A stretch of DNA of 64,000 nucleotides from Cryptomeria japonica (taxonomy: Eukaryota > Streptophyta > Pinopsida > Cupressales > Cupressaceae), in assembly GCF_030272615.1 (NCBI RefSeq), contig NC_081409.1, positions 20,586,260 through 20,650,259 on the forward strand, in the 5' to 3' direction. The number at the start of each line of letters is the position of its first letter. The stretch's first letter is position 1. A program made the position numbers and the translations under genes. This document shows, piece after piece, positions 54,844-64,000 of this stretch. Below the pieces are notes generated by a model that was given only the letters and a program-made list of their open reading frames with translations, was not told the DNA's origin and searched no databases.

Positions 54844-55920
54844 TCATAATTTCTGCGGAGCAAAGACCACAGCGAGACATACACGCTCAATTGGTGTGTA
54901 GTTTAGCTCATATCCCACCAATGTGCGACTAATATAATATACTGCTTTTTCCTTGCCTTCAGCAATTTGTTGCGCTAAGAGTGCCCCCAATACTGTTGGA
55001 GTAGCTGAAATGTATAATAACAGTGGTTGATCTGGAACTGATGGCATCAGAACTGGCAGATTTAGAAGATAATCTTTGAGCGTCTGGAAAGCCTGTTAAC
55101 AGTTATCATCCCATTTGAATTTGATGTTTTTATGTAGCAGGTGCTGAAAAGGATTACACTTATCTGCCAGTTGTGCTATGAATCTTCGGATGGACTAGAG
55201 TCTGCCTTGTAAGGATCAAAGTTGACTGATATTTCTTGGTGGTTGCATTTCCAAGATGGCCTTGACTTTTGCTGGATCAGCTTCAATTCCCCTTTTGGAT
55301 ACAATGAATCCTAGGAGCTTCCCAGAGGTTACTCCAAAGACACATTTCTTGGGGTTTAATCTTACTTTGTATTTTTCCAACCGATCAAAGACGACTGAAA
55401 GTATGTCCAAATGTGTATTTCTGTCTATTGATTTGCCCAAGAGGTTGTCAACATAATCTTCCATGGTTACGTGCATGAGATCATGAAAGATAGTAGTCAT
55501 GGCTCTTTGATATGTCACACCTGCATTCTTTAGCCCAAAAGGCATGACATTCTAGCAGAAAGTTCCCCACGGACAAGTAAATGATGTTTTATGTTGATCC
55601 TCGGGTGCGATTCTTATTTGATTATAACCAGAGAATCCATCCATCAATGATAACATTTCATGACCTGCTATGAGATCAACAATCAAGTCAATATTTGGTA
55701 ATGGGAAGTCATCCTTTGGACAAGCTTTGTTGATGTCTCTGAAATCTGTGCAAATTCTGATGCTGCGATTTGGTTTACTGATAGGCACTAAGTTGGAGAT
55801 CCATTCGGGATAATCGATTGGGCGTATGAATCCGACATCCAATAACTTCTCAAGTTCTGCTTTGACTAGTAATTCCACTTGTGGATGCATTTTTCTTAAT
55901 TTCTATTTTACTGGTTTTGC
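54844..55920 (-). pseudogene. Reverse transcriptase core and first RNase H of element B
   Basis: LDVGFIRPIDYPEWISNLV, SIRICTDFRDINKACPKDDF with the first Asp, SLMDGFSGYNQIRIAPED and FGLKNAGVTYQRAM are well kept. The catalytic box is YVDN at 55444-55455 (family YVDD), one G-to-A change on the coding strand that would inactivate the enzyme. The thumb reads KKCVFGVTSGKLLGFIVS. The first RNase H has LLLYISATPTVLGALLAQ and YYISRTLVGYELNYTPIE. TAG stops near 55549, 55213, 55100 and 54842. Confidence 0.9.
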
Positions 55921-56700
55921 CCCCGGTTTGACTATCAAATGATGCACTACCAAATCCGGATCTAATCCAGGCATATCAGCATATGACCAGGAAAAGTTGA
56001 TTTGTCGTTCTTTGAAGAAACTTATGAATTTTGACCTTTCGGACTCTGTCAGTGATTGAGCTAGGAATATGTTGTGTGGAACCTCTTCTGTACCAATGTT
56101 TGTTTTGATAGTCTCCTCTACCAACATGGATGACTTTTCCTCATATGATGCTGGGAGAATGTCAAGCCTTCCATCCTCGGGTGCCTCGGAGAGGTTTTTG
56201 CCCTCAGATACCTCCTTTCTTTTTACTTTTTTGGGGTCAGACAATGCCACAGTGTGGTTTTCGCCATAAGACCCTTGATTTGTTCTTATTTTCACATTTT
56301 TGCGACTGGAAGGTCCGACACCCTCACCAAAATATGCCACGCTATTGAGTTCTATAGTGTATCCTTCTTTATGGTCTCCAGGGGGAAGATCATCCCGTAT
56401 CCCCAGGTAGTCAATAAAAACTTCATCGTTTTGGAATGTGTCAAACTGTGCAGGTCCTTCATGATCCCAGTCAATGAGTTGGTGGTGAACAAGGGGAAGG
56501 CCGTTAATGTCTTCGAAGTTAGCGGAGCTAAGAGTAAAGATGTAGTTATATTCGGGTATGTCAAGGTAATTATCGAGGTCATCAATGGCACTCTCCTCAT
56601 CAGTCTCGATCACGAGCAAATCCAAATTATCATCACTAGTAGCACACTCTAGGACAGGTGTTCTCATCCTATGTGATTTCAACCTAGAACCTTGAGACAA
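55921..56700 (-). pseudogene. Acidic linker and RT N-terminal extension of element B
   Basis: A single frame joined to the protease upstream by one TAG (56701-56703). It is rich in Asp/Glu (TDEESAIDDLDNYLDIPEYN), with no enzymatic motif. It ends in SERSKFISFFKERQINFSWS and YADMPGLDPDLVVHHL, the usual lead-in to RT in this group (A has the same block near 19260-19340). Confidence 0.7.
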
Positions 56701-56703
56701 GGA

Positions 56704-58389
56704 CTATGTAGACTCCTCATGGGTTGTTTCTTGACCAACTCTGAACTTGTTATAAAATTCGTCTTCTTCTGTGGGTTCATCTGGCTCTCTGAATATCTCG
56801 GTGAGCTCATAGTCACTGGAAGACTTGTCTGAACCCCATTCCCATTCGTTAGAATCTATGGAACAACGATCCTCTTGTTGCATTTTGGCAGCTTTGATTT
56901 GCAAGGCTTCTTCTGTCCTTTGGGTGTGGACCTTAGGAGTTAAGAAACCAAGTCCTTTTGAGCGTTCCTTCTTGAAAGTCAATTCAGGTTGTAAAGGTTC
57001 AATGATGCCTTCCTTTCGTAACCCCAGAGGGCTTTTTCCATCATACCCCAATTTTTGTAGAATTTTGAAGCCTTTGCCATATTTCTCACATGGTAGATTG
57101 ATGTGATCTTGTGTTTCCTCTTCATTGTCTCTGAAAAGCATTTGGTATAAATCTTCCTCTTCTAGTTCACCCCATCTTTGAAAGGTAGTAGGGTCCCATT
57201 TGAGCATCATGATGTAGATTTGCTTGTTAGGATGTGGTCTTCCATATTCTTTTGGGGAACTCATGACTTGTCGTAAGTACATGGTCCGATTTAAAGTATA
57301 TTCCCCCATGCCCTTGTCTTGAAACTTGCCTTTAAGCTCACCTTGTTTTGATGTCGAAGGTTTTAATGACTTAGGATCAATGTATGCCGAGGAAGGAACA
57401 ACCTCACGATTACTGGGAATGATGGTCTCAGTCTTTGATTTCAGGTTATTGCAGTATATGAATGGATTTGGATCACCGTTAACTGTTACTTCCATGCCAT
57501 TATGAGGAAACTTAATGCATTGGTGATATGTGGATGGGACTGCCCTCATTTCATGGATCCAAGGGCATCCTAGCAATATGTTATAAGTGAGATTTAAATC
57601 CAGGACTTGACAAACCACATCCTTTGTAACTGGCCCAACTCTGAGAGGTAAGGTAACTGTGCCCTTGGATGAATGCTCTTCATCGTCATATGCATTGATG
57701 GTGATTTTGTTTGTAGAATTCACGGCTTTATCAGAATATCCCAATTGTGTAATAGTGATTAATGTGCAAATGTTTAGACCTGCTCCTCCATCTATCAGGA
57801 CTCTTTTTATTCGATGTTTGTGTATGAAGGCTTCAATGTGTAATGGTGCATTATGTGGCTGACTTACGGAGGCATCATCGGCTTCTGTGAAAGTAAGGGA
57901 GTGTGAAATGGAAAGGTATCCCACCATGGCTTGAAACTGGTCCACATTCAGATCAGTAGGAACGGCAGTGTCTCTCAAGATTTTGTCAAGAATGGCTTTA
58001 TGTGCAGGAGATATGTGTAATAGCTCAAGGATTGAGATAAGCGTGGGTGTCTTCCCTAGTTGTTCTACAAGGTCATACTCAAGTTTGGTTGATGAAGAAG
58101 CGGTGTTTTTAGTTGGAGCACCTTGCAAAGTGATTTTACCTCGATGAGTTGTGACATTACATTCAGAGGTAGGTTCAAAAGAAGATCCAACACCTTTTAG
58201 GACAATCCTGGGTCTCTGAGTAGAATTCTCAGATGCTTTGTCCTTGATGATAATGGTAGAGACATAATTGTCCATCGAGATGTGATTGATGGTTGAATCA
58301 TAGTTGTAAGATGCTCTGGTATAGTTGGTTTGATCCTCTGTGGCTTTAGCTTTTCCCTTGTCATGTTTTGGGAATGGTTCCTTAAACAT
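56704..58389 (-). pseudogene. Protease and G-patch-like segment of element B
   Basis: One open 561-codon stretch. It contains a low-complexity gag-pro linker, YDLVEQLGKTPTLISILELL, then the protease active site VLIDGGAGLNICTL (about 57770-57810) and YNILLGCPWIHEMRAVPSTY (about 57530-57590). A linker with GMGEYTLNRTMY follows, then the G-patch-like block YGKGFKILQKLGYDGKSPLG (about 57030-57090) and GLGFLTP. The acidic end is EEDEFYNKF. This is the longest intact stretch of gag-pol in the window. Confidence 0.85.
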
Positions 58390-58950
58390 CTCATGTTCTT
58401 GATTAGACGAATGTCCCTCAATCTCAATGTCACCTCTATCAATGAGATCTTGTATTATGTTCTTCAGTCAATGACAATTTCCTGTCTTATGACCCTTGCT
58501 CTTATGAAATTCACAATACTCATCATCATTCCACCAATTTGGTTTAACCTTTGGTTCATATGGAGGAAAATCTGGAACTGTGATTACCTTGTTTGCCACA
58601 AGCTTCTTGAAAACTGACTCAAGTGGTTCTCCCAATGGAGTGTACTTCCTTCATGATCTAGAAGTTGTTTGAGTATTCACTTGATTGTTTGTAGAACTTG
58701 ATCTCGAAAAGATGAATTTGGGTCGCATTGTGTTGGCATCAACAACACCATAATTGACTGTGTTCTTGTTTTTATTCCAAAATCTTGGCTTGTCTTTTCC
58801 TTTAAAGTCATCTTTGTTTTCCTTGAATATCTTGATGAATCCTTGTTCAATTAGGACCTTTTCTGTCGCTAAGCCTTTTTCAATAATGTCCTTGAAGGTG
58901 GACAAACAAGCTTTCCTTAGATCATAGCCAATGTCTTTGTTAACATTCTG
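58390..58950 (-). pseudogene. Gag remnant of element B (5' part deleted)
   Basis: The frame enters from the LTR junction at about 58950 with NKDIGYDLRKACLSTFKDII, then PRFWNKNKNTVNYGVVDANT. The zinc-knuckle variant is YCEFHKSKGHKTGNCH (C-x2-H-x4-H-x4-C, about 58470-58520), as in element A. A TAG lies near 58466. About the first half of gag present in A (22700-23623) is missing. Confidence 0.82.
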
Positions 58951-59711
58951 GGATAACAACAATAATGATATTGAAAGGCTAAATGAATTCAACCACAAAA
59001 CCCTAGCCTAACAACAACAAAGATCCACCATAACATATGAAGATTACCTAAGACAATGCAAATCAAACAAAATAAAAAAGATTATACCATCACATGTCCA
59101 ATAGGGTTTGGATCTCCATTCTTCCTATCTCCATTGATCTTGCTTGATATATTTGCTCTCAGATTTTATGTGCACAAGAGCTCAACAAAGAACGAAATGT
59201 GGTTGCAAGTAGGATCGTAGTGTAGTCCAGTGTATAAAAGATGATTCATAGGATGATTAGGGTTTGATAATGAAGGAAGCATCTCCTTATATAGAAGACA
59301 CTATATGAAATGGAGGGATAAGATTGAGAGGTGTAAAAGGAGGTCGGCTATGATTAGAGGGTAGGTCAAAGAAAATAATAAAATAATGAAAGAGGTAGGT
59401 AGTGTATGAATTAAGAGATGAATGACATGTGTCATGGGTAGAAAAGGCTAATGACTTAATTAAATAAATAAATATTTATTTAATTAATAGAAGAAGTGGG
59501 ATAATTAAATAAATAAAATATTTATTTAATTTAGGAAAAGGATAATTTAAATAAATAAATGTATTTATTTAAATGAGAAATAAGGCTAGAAGAGGATAAA
59601 TGAATTAATTAAATAAATAAGGATTTATTTAATTAATAGAAGAATTAAGCTTAGATAATTAAATAAATAAAATATTTATTTAATTAGACATGACAATTTT
59701 GGGTGTCTACA
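58951..59711 (-). repeat. Element B 5' LTR (right), inner end truncated
   Basis: Collinear with 47132-47893 with about eight differences (761 bp). The 16 bases corresponding to 47116-47131 and the primer-binding site are absent; mid-gag follows immediately. Confidence 0.9.
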
Positions 59712-59716
59712 GCTGA
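59712..59716. repeat. Target-site duplication of element B (GCTGA), right copy
   Basis: Identical to 47111-47115; the RT of C continues here as CTGATTAATCTG. Confidence 0.9.
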
Positions 59717-60540
59717 TTAATCTGAAAATGTGTAGTTTCATGAAGAAGGAGCTTGTATACTTGGGTTTTGTGATATCTACTAATGGATTGAAGATGGACC
59801 CTGAGAAGGTGAAAGTGATTGTTCAATGGCCTACACTGGAAAGTATTGGAGAGGTAAGATCATTTCATGGACTGGCCAGTTTCTACCGAAAGTTCATTAG
59901 AAATTTAAGTGCAATTTTAGCCCTATGACTAAGACAACGAGGGAAGACCAGAAGGATTTTAAGTGGACTGTTGGAGCAAAGTGGAGTTTTGAATTATTGA
60001 AGAAAAAGGTGACTGAGAAACTCTTGTTAGCCTTACCGAATTTTAGTAAAGTCTTTTAGGTGGATTGTGATGCTAGTGGAAGTGCAATTGGAGATGTGTT
60101 GACCCAAGAAGGAAGACCTGTAGCATATTTCAGTGAGATGTTGAATAATGCAAGAAGAAGATATTTAGTGTATGATCAAGAGTTCTATTCCATAGTTCAA
60201 TCCTTGAAGAAGTGGAGACACTATTTATTGCCTATGGAGTTTGTGTTGTACACAGATCATTAGGCTTTGCAGTATTTGAGCAGTTAGAGTAAATTGAATC
60301 AGAGACATATGAGATGGGTTGAGTTTATACAAAGTTATACTTTTGTTTTAAAACACCAGAGTGAGAAGTCAAATAAGGTCGTTGATGCCTTGATTAGAAG
60401 AAGAAATTTGATAACAGAGATGAGAGTTGTAGTATTGGGATTTGATGAATTGAAGACCCTATATGCGGAAGACCCTGATTTTGCAGAACCTTGGAGAGCT
60501 TGTGTTGAACCTGTTATTGTAGATCGGAGTAAGCGGTTGG
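59717..60540 (+). pseudogene. Element C: end of reverse transcriptase and RNase H
   Basis: SFMKKELVYLGFVISTNGLK and VRSFHGLASFYRKFI are the thumb/connection blocks of Ty3/gypsy RT. RNase H begins VDCDASGSAIGDVLTQEGRP (about 60060), then RRYLVYDQEFYSIVQSLKKW and FVLYTDH-stop-ALQYL. Next come NQRHMRWVEFIQSYTF and NKVVDALIRR. Frame loss near 59930; TAG at 60058, 60261 and 60285. Confidence 0.88.
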
Positions 60541-61680
60541 ATTATTTCATTTAGGATGAAATTTTGTTTAGGGGAAATCAATTGTATATACCCCAGAGTT
60601 CTATGACAGATAGTTTGATCAAGGAGAAACATAGTGGAGGATTGGCAGGACATTTTGGGATTGATAAGACATTAGCTTTGGTGAGAGAGAATTACTTTTG
60701 GCTTCAGACTCATAAGGATGTCAGGAAATTTGTTCAAAGTTGTAGAATTTGTCAAGTTGCAAAAGGAAGTAGTTAGAATACTGAACTATATAAGTCTTTG
60801 ATAGTACCAGAGAGACCTTGGGAAGATATAAGCATGGATTTCATATTAGGATTACCAAAGACTCAGAGAGGAAATGATTCTATATTTGTGGTGGTGGATA
60901 GATTTTCAAAGATGACACATTTTATACCTTGTAAGAAGACAATAGATGTAGCTCATGCGAGAAATCTATTTTTCAAAGAAGTTGTGAGATTGCATGGGTT
61001 ATCGAAGAGCATTGTTTTAGACAGAGATACTAAGTTTGTTGGTTATACACGTTGGAAGAAGATGAAGACAGATTTGAAGTTCAGTTCTACATTTCACCCA
61101 TAGATAGATGGACAGACTGAGGTTGTGAATTGGAGTTTGGAAAATTTGCTGAGATGTTTGAGTGGAGATAAACCCACAAGTTGGGGTTTGATATTGGCGC
61201 AAGCAGAGTTTGCATTTAATAATTCAGTAAATTGGAGTACAGGGAAGACACCATTTGAGATAGTTACTGGAGTGAATCCTAAGGGAGTTTTAGAATTGAA
61301 GGATATCAGTCATGAAGCTAAGAAGAGTGCAGAAGAAGAAACATTTGCAGATCATATGGAGGCACTACATTCAGAGGTAAAGCAACATTTGGAAGATATG
61401 AACCAGAATTATAAGGAGAAGGTAGATGAGAAAAGAAGGCATAAGGAATTTGAAGTTGGAGATGAAGCGATGGTATATCTGAGAAAGGGGATATTTCCTG
61501 TTGGAACCTATAATAAGTTGAGGATGAAGAAGTTTGGACCATGTAAGAGCTTGAGGAAGTTTTATTCAGGTAATGCATATGAAGTTGAGCTACCGGAAAC
61601 CATGGACATATCACCTATTTTTAATATTGCAGATCTTTATTAATATCATGAGACAAAACTCAGTGAAAGTGAACCAGAAT
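60541..61680 (+). pseudogene. Integrase of element C
   Basis: The HHCC finger is complete: HSGGLAGHFGIDKT and CRICQVAKG (about 60633-60770). The DDE core has [20 protein letters not shown] (first Asp, about 60835), IVLDRDTKF (second Asp, about 61015) and STFHP-stop-IDGQTEVVN (Glu, about 61100-61130). In the family form the stop is Gln (HPQTDGQTE). AEFAFNNSVNWSTGKTPFEI and FEVGDEAMVYLRKGIFP follow, as does KKFGPCKSLRKFYSGNAYEV. TAG stops at 60553, 60774 and 61103; TAA at 61641. Confidence 0.9.
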
Positions 61681-61871
61681 TGAATCAATTTCCTGATAAG
61701 AAACCAAATGAGATTGAAGAAGTTTTAGATAGAAGAGTCAGTAAGAGAACACACAACAATTAGTACAGAGAGTATCTTGTGAAGTGGAAAGGAAGACCAA
61801 TTGAGGATTCTTCTTGGATTTCTCAGGCTGAGGTAGACCATCTTAGTTTTCCTCTAGCCCTTGCAAAGTGA
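61681..61871 (+). pseudogene. Chromodomain at the C-terminus of element C pol
   Basis: EIEEVLDRRVSKRTHNN, one TAG, then YREYLVKWKGRPIEDSSWIS and AEVDHL (about 61708-61850). This is the classic chromodomain with Y, W and W aromatic-cage-like positions (YLVKWKG, SSW). Chromodomains of chromoviruses direct integration to marked chromatin. The frame ends at TGA 61869-61871, 30 bp before the 3' LTR. Confidence 0.9.
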
Positions 61872-61901
61872 GGGACTCACTTTTCATTAATCCTGGATGT
61901 T

Positions 61902-62690
61902 TGATGCAGGAGCATCCCTGGTTCTTGGCAATCTTGCATCACCCAAAAATATTTCCTTTCAGTTTCTTTGTTCTTTTCAGAAGTTTTGTTTCTAAGATTT
62001 ATCAGATACCTTGGCATTGATCATTTCTCTTGCGAAGCTAGATTTGAACTTCATTCTTGTTCATCTTTCTTATTCTGGACCCGTGTTTCATTTTGATCTC
62101 TTTTTGGCAAGTTATCACTTCTGGATTGACTGATAATTTTATGTTTTCCCGGATGCTCGAGCTTAGTGACTAGTTGGTGTTCCTGGATCTTGTAGAGCGA
62201 TTTATTTATTTATGGAGCTGACTTATCATATGTAGAATGATCTTCGATGCTTGGCTGACCCTCATTGGTCCACGCTTTGTGGTAATTCTTTTCCGAAGGA
62301 TTTTCATCTCATCTTTGGGCCAACCTATCTGCACGTTTCATTTTCCTTGCTTTGGGGAAGGTGGAATTTCTTGGCTGACTTGGAGGTTCCTGGATGCTAT
62401 ATAATGATGTATTTGATCATAGTAGAAGGAGTATCAAAGATATAAAGCAATAGATTGTAGTTTGAATTTGATGTTTGCTTCTGGATTGATGCATATGGAT
62501 GTACTTCTGTAATAAGGCAGTTGCCTGCATGTAAGCTGAATGTTACCCACAATTGTGTTTGAATTGATGAATTGCTCCACACTTGATTTGGCACTCTCTC
62601 TCTCTCTCTCCTATGTTGTTTGTGTTGTTTTGATCTTGTTGCATGGACCGGACTTCCTCTTCAAGGATCCTCTTATCTGTGGCTGCACCA
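61902..62690 (+). repeat. Element C 3' LTR
   Basis: TGATGCAGGAGCATCC ... GGCTGCACCA, 789 bp, collinear with 37275-38073 with several percent differences and a shorter (CT)n tract. Followed by AAAAT. Confidence 0.9.
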
Positions 62691-62695
62691 AAAAT

Positions 62696-63064
62696 TCTGA
62701 AAAATATATATGCATTAGGTATTGATGTCCTCTTTCTAATAAAAAAATTGAATTTTGATATATACGAAGCAAGTTATAAGTTTGGACATACATCTATGTC
62801 TAAAGTATAATTAGTTCAAATTCAAAACTTAATAAAATAAAAAATATTCAACATATCAGTATGAATCCAATTGCATGCCTTAGGTATTAATGTTACAAAC
62901 CTAAATTTGAAAGAATCAAGTTTTATCATTTCTAGAAAAAAAGTAATGCTTTATAGAATGCACATCACTCTTAAAAAAATTGTTTGCTTTTAAAAACTAG
63001 TTTTCAAAGAAGATAGAAAAATGAATACAAATTGTTACTACTTATCAACTTGCCATTAGTTTCA
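62696..63064. other. AT-rich flanking DNA, nothing recognised
   Basis: Short AT-rich stretch between element C and the next LTR. A TGCAT-TAGGTATT(G/A)ATGT motif occurs twice (62711 and 62875). Confidence 0.5.
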
Positions 63065-64000
63065 TGTCAAAGTTATTCTATATACTCTAGTCGGTTATCT
63101 CTACCGAGACATTCAGTCGGTATGCACAGTCTAGTCAGTTATTGAAGAAAGTAGTCTCAAAACGTAGTATACACCGAGCTGTCTACCGAGTATCATTTCA
63201 TGTCTACCAAGCAGCAAAGATGACACACCAAGTTGATATACACCGAGTGAAACGTGTTACCAGATTCATTGAACCTGGACATACATATGAAAACATGTTA
63301 CAAGATCGAGGAACATCTAACCGTTATCACATTGGAAATTGCACTTAAAGATTGTGTATGATTTTGAGGTCATCTAACCAATGAAATAATTTGCATGGTT
63401 ATTCACTCGATAAATCATATTTGTAAGATCGAAGCAATGATGGATCACCGTCATAAGAGATCTATTTATACAACATGAGTTAAGAATTAAAAAGTGTGTG
63501 CGTGCATGAGTGCAAGAAGACTGTTACAGAGACACAGAGGTCACCGAGAAGGTTTTCAGAGAACAGTTGAAGAATAGAGTAAACATAAGGGTTCACCGAG
63601 TTACTATATGGGTTACCGAGGTATGCTATGAGCAAGGTAACTTATTCTGAGCACATAGAATCCGCTATAACATTCCAGATGTAAAGTTTTAGATATTTGT
63701 AGTGATTTTATTGTAATATTTTAAAGTTGTAAGAGAAACCTTTAACAGGGTAAAAGACTCTAATCAATTCTATAAATTGTAAAGCCTCTAACCAGGTGCA
63801 GCATTTAGAAGAAGTGTTGTGAAATCCTTTAGTAAGGTAGATCTAACAGATCTTGTTACTCCTAATAGGGTAAGCTATTAGAAATAGCTAAACATGTAGC
63901 TCTAACCGAGCACTCTTTATTATTGCAGTAGTGAAGTTGTGGGTGCCATCCCCACCGCAATTTTTCTCTCTAACCAAGAGTTTCTGCATAACCAAAATAT
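63065..64000 (+). mobile_element. Copia-like LTR, cut by the right edge of the window
   Basis: Starts near TGTCAAAGTTATTC (63065). It has a TATA-like TATTTATAC at 63463-63471. It ends at the window edge in text typical of plant copia LTR 3' parts (GTGGGTGCCATCCCCACCGC, then TTTTTCTCTCTAACCAAGAG). ACCGAG occurs about eight times. The rest of the element lies outside, so it may be a 5' LTR, 3' LTR or solo LTR. Confidence 0.5.

Larger units (their letters stand above)
47116..59711 (-). mobile_element. Element B: Tat-like Ty3/gypsy element with antisense PMD gene, 5' internal deletion
   Basis: LTRs at 47116-47893 and 58951-59711 and a GCTGA duplication bound a 12.6 kb minus-strand element. It has the same plan, polypurine tract and antisense PMD gene as A, but unrelated shorter LTRs (0.78 kb). 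The leader, primer site and gag N-terminus are missing because the right LTR joins directly to mid-gag at about 58950. From 58950 to about 53100 the coding sequence stays largely in one frame, broken mainly by TAG stops. The LTRs differ at only about eight positions, so B is young. Confidence 0.9.
37275..62690 (+). mobile_element. Element C: Ty3/gypsy chromovirus with two nested insertions
   Basis: LTRs at 37275-38073 and 61902-62690 and an AAAAT duplication bound the element. The order is gag with a zinc knuckle, protease, reverse transcriptase, RNase H, integrase and a C-terminal chromodomain, which defines a chromovirus. D splits gag at 38595/45259 and B splits RT at 47115/59712; each left a 5-bp duplication. 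Removing both leaves about 6.1 kb, a normal chromovirus size. The coding sequence has many stops, nearly all TAG or TAA at expected Gln positions. Confidence 0.92.

Overview
This window looks like intergenic DNA from a large, repeat-rich seed-plant genome. A gymnosperm is plausible but not proven. I found no host single-copy gene, tRNA, rRNA or CRISPR. Almost everything recognisable is a transposable element, and several are nested. All comparisons were made by eye, so percentages and boundaries are approximate.

Layout, left to right. (1) 1-2706: 3' part of an L1-type LINE with an uninterrupted reverse-transcriptase frame. (2) 2.7-8.95 kb: AT-rich DNA with small hairpins and a foldback element that has a 5S-rRNA-like core. 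(3) 8.95-9.65 kb: decayed LINE ORF1-like reading frame. (4) 9.65-29.9 kb: an old Ty1/copia element on the minus strand (E). Its LTR is split by an 18.4 kb Ty3/gypsy element, also minus (A, 9853-28224, 5-bp target duplication TCACC). (5) 30.1-37.0 kb: candidate DNA transposon (F) with inverted, subterminal CT/GA-rich arrays and a decayed transposase-like gene. (6) 37275-62690: a chromodomain-bearing Ty3/gypsy chromovirus (C, plus strand). It is interrupted in gag by a copia-like, pol-less element (D, 38596-45258, target duplication GTGAG). It is interrupted in reverse transcriptase by a second large minus-strand Ty3/gypsy element (B, 47116-59711, target duplication GCTGA). Without the insertions C is about 6.1 kb. 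(7) 63065-64000: start of another copia-like LTR that runs off the window.

A and B are relatives of the Tat type. Both have gag, a protease, a G-patch-like segment, reverse transcriptase, two RNase H domains and integrase on the minus strand. The most interesting feature is that both also carry an extra gene on the opposite strand between the 3' LTR and integrase. In both copies it has its own TATA-like box, a tiny first exon (HRF-[ED]-RVRR), an about 1 kb intron with GTAAGT donor and phase 0, and a long second exon encoding a plant mobile domain (PMD), an acidic or Gly/Arg-rich middle and a conserved C-terminal tail. Because it is antisense to the genomic RNA, its intron would survive retrotransposition.

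D is the second unusual object. It has copia-type LTRs and primer site and a coiled-coil, multi-zinc-knuckle gag-like protein. In place of pol it has a long unrecognised ORF (about 1,100 codons). Most elements are decayed. Most of the stops I inspected are TAG or TAA where CAG or CAA (Gln) is expected, the signature of deamination of methylated cytosine.
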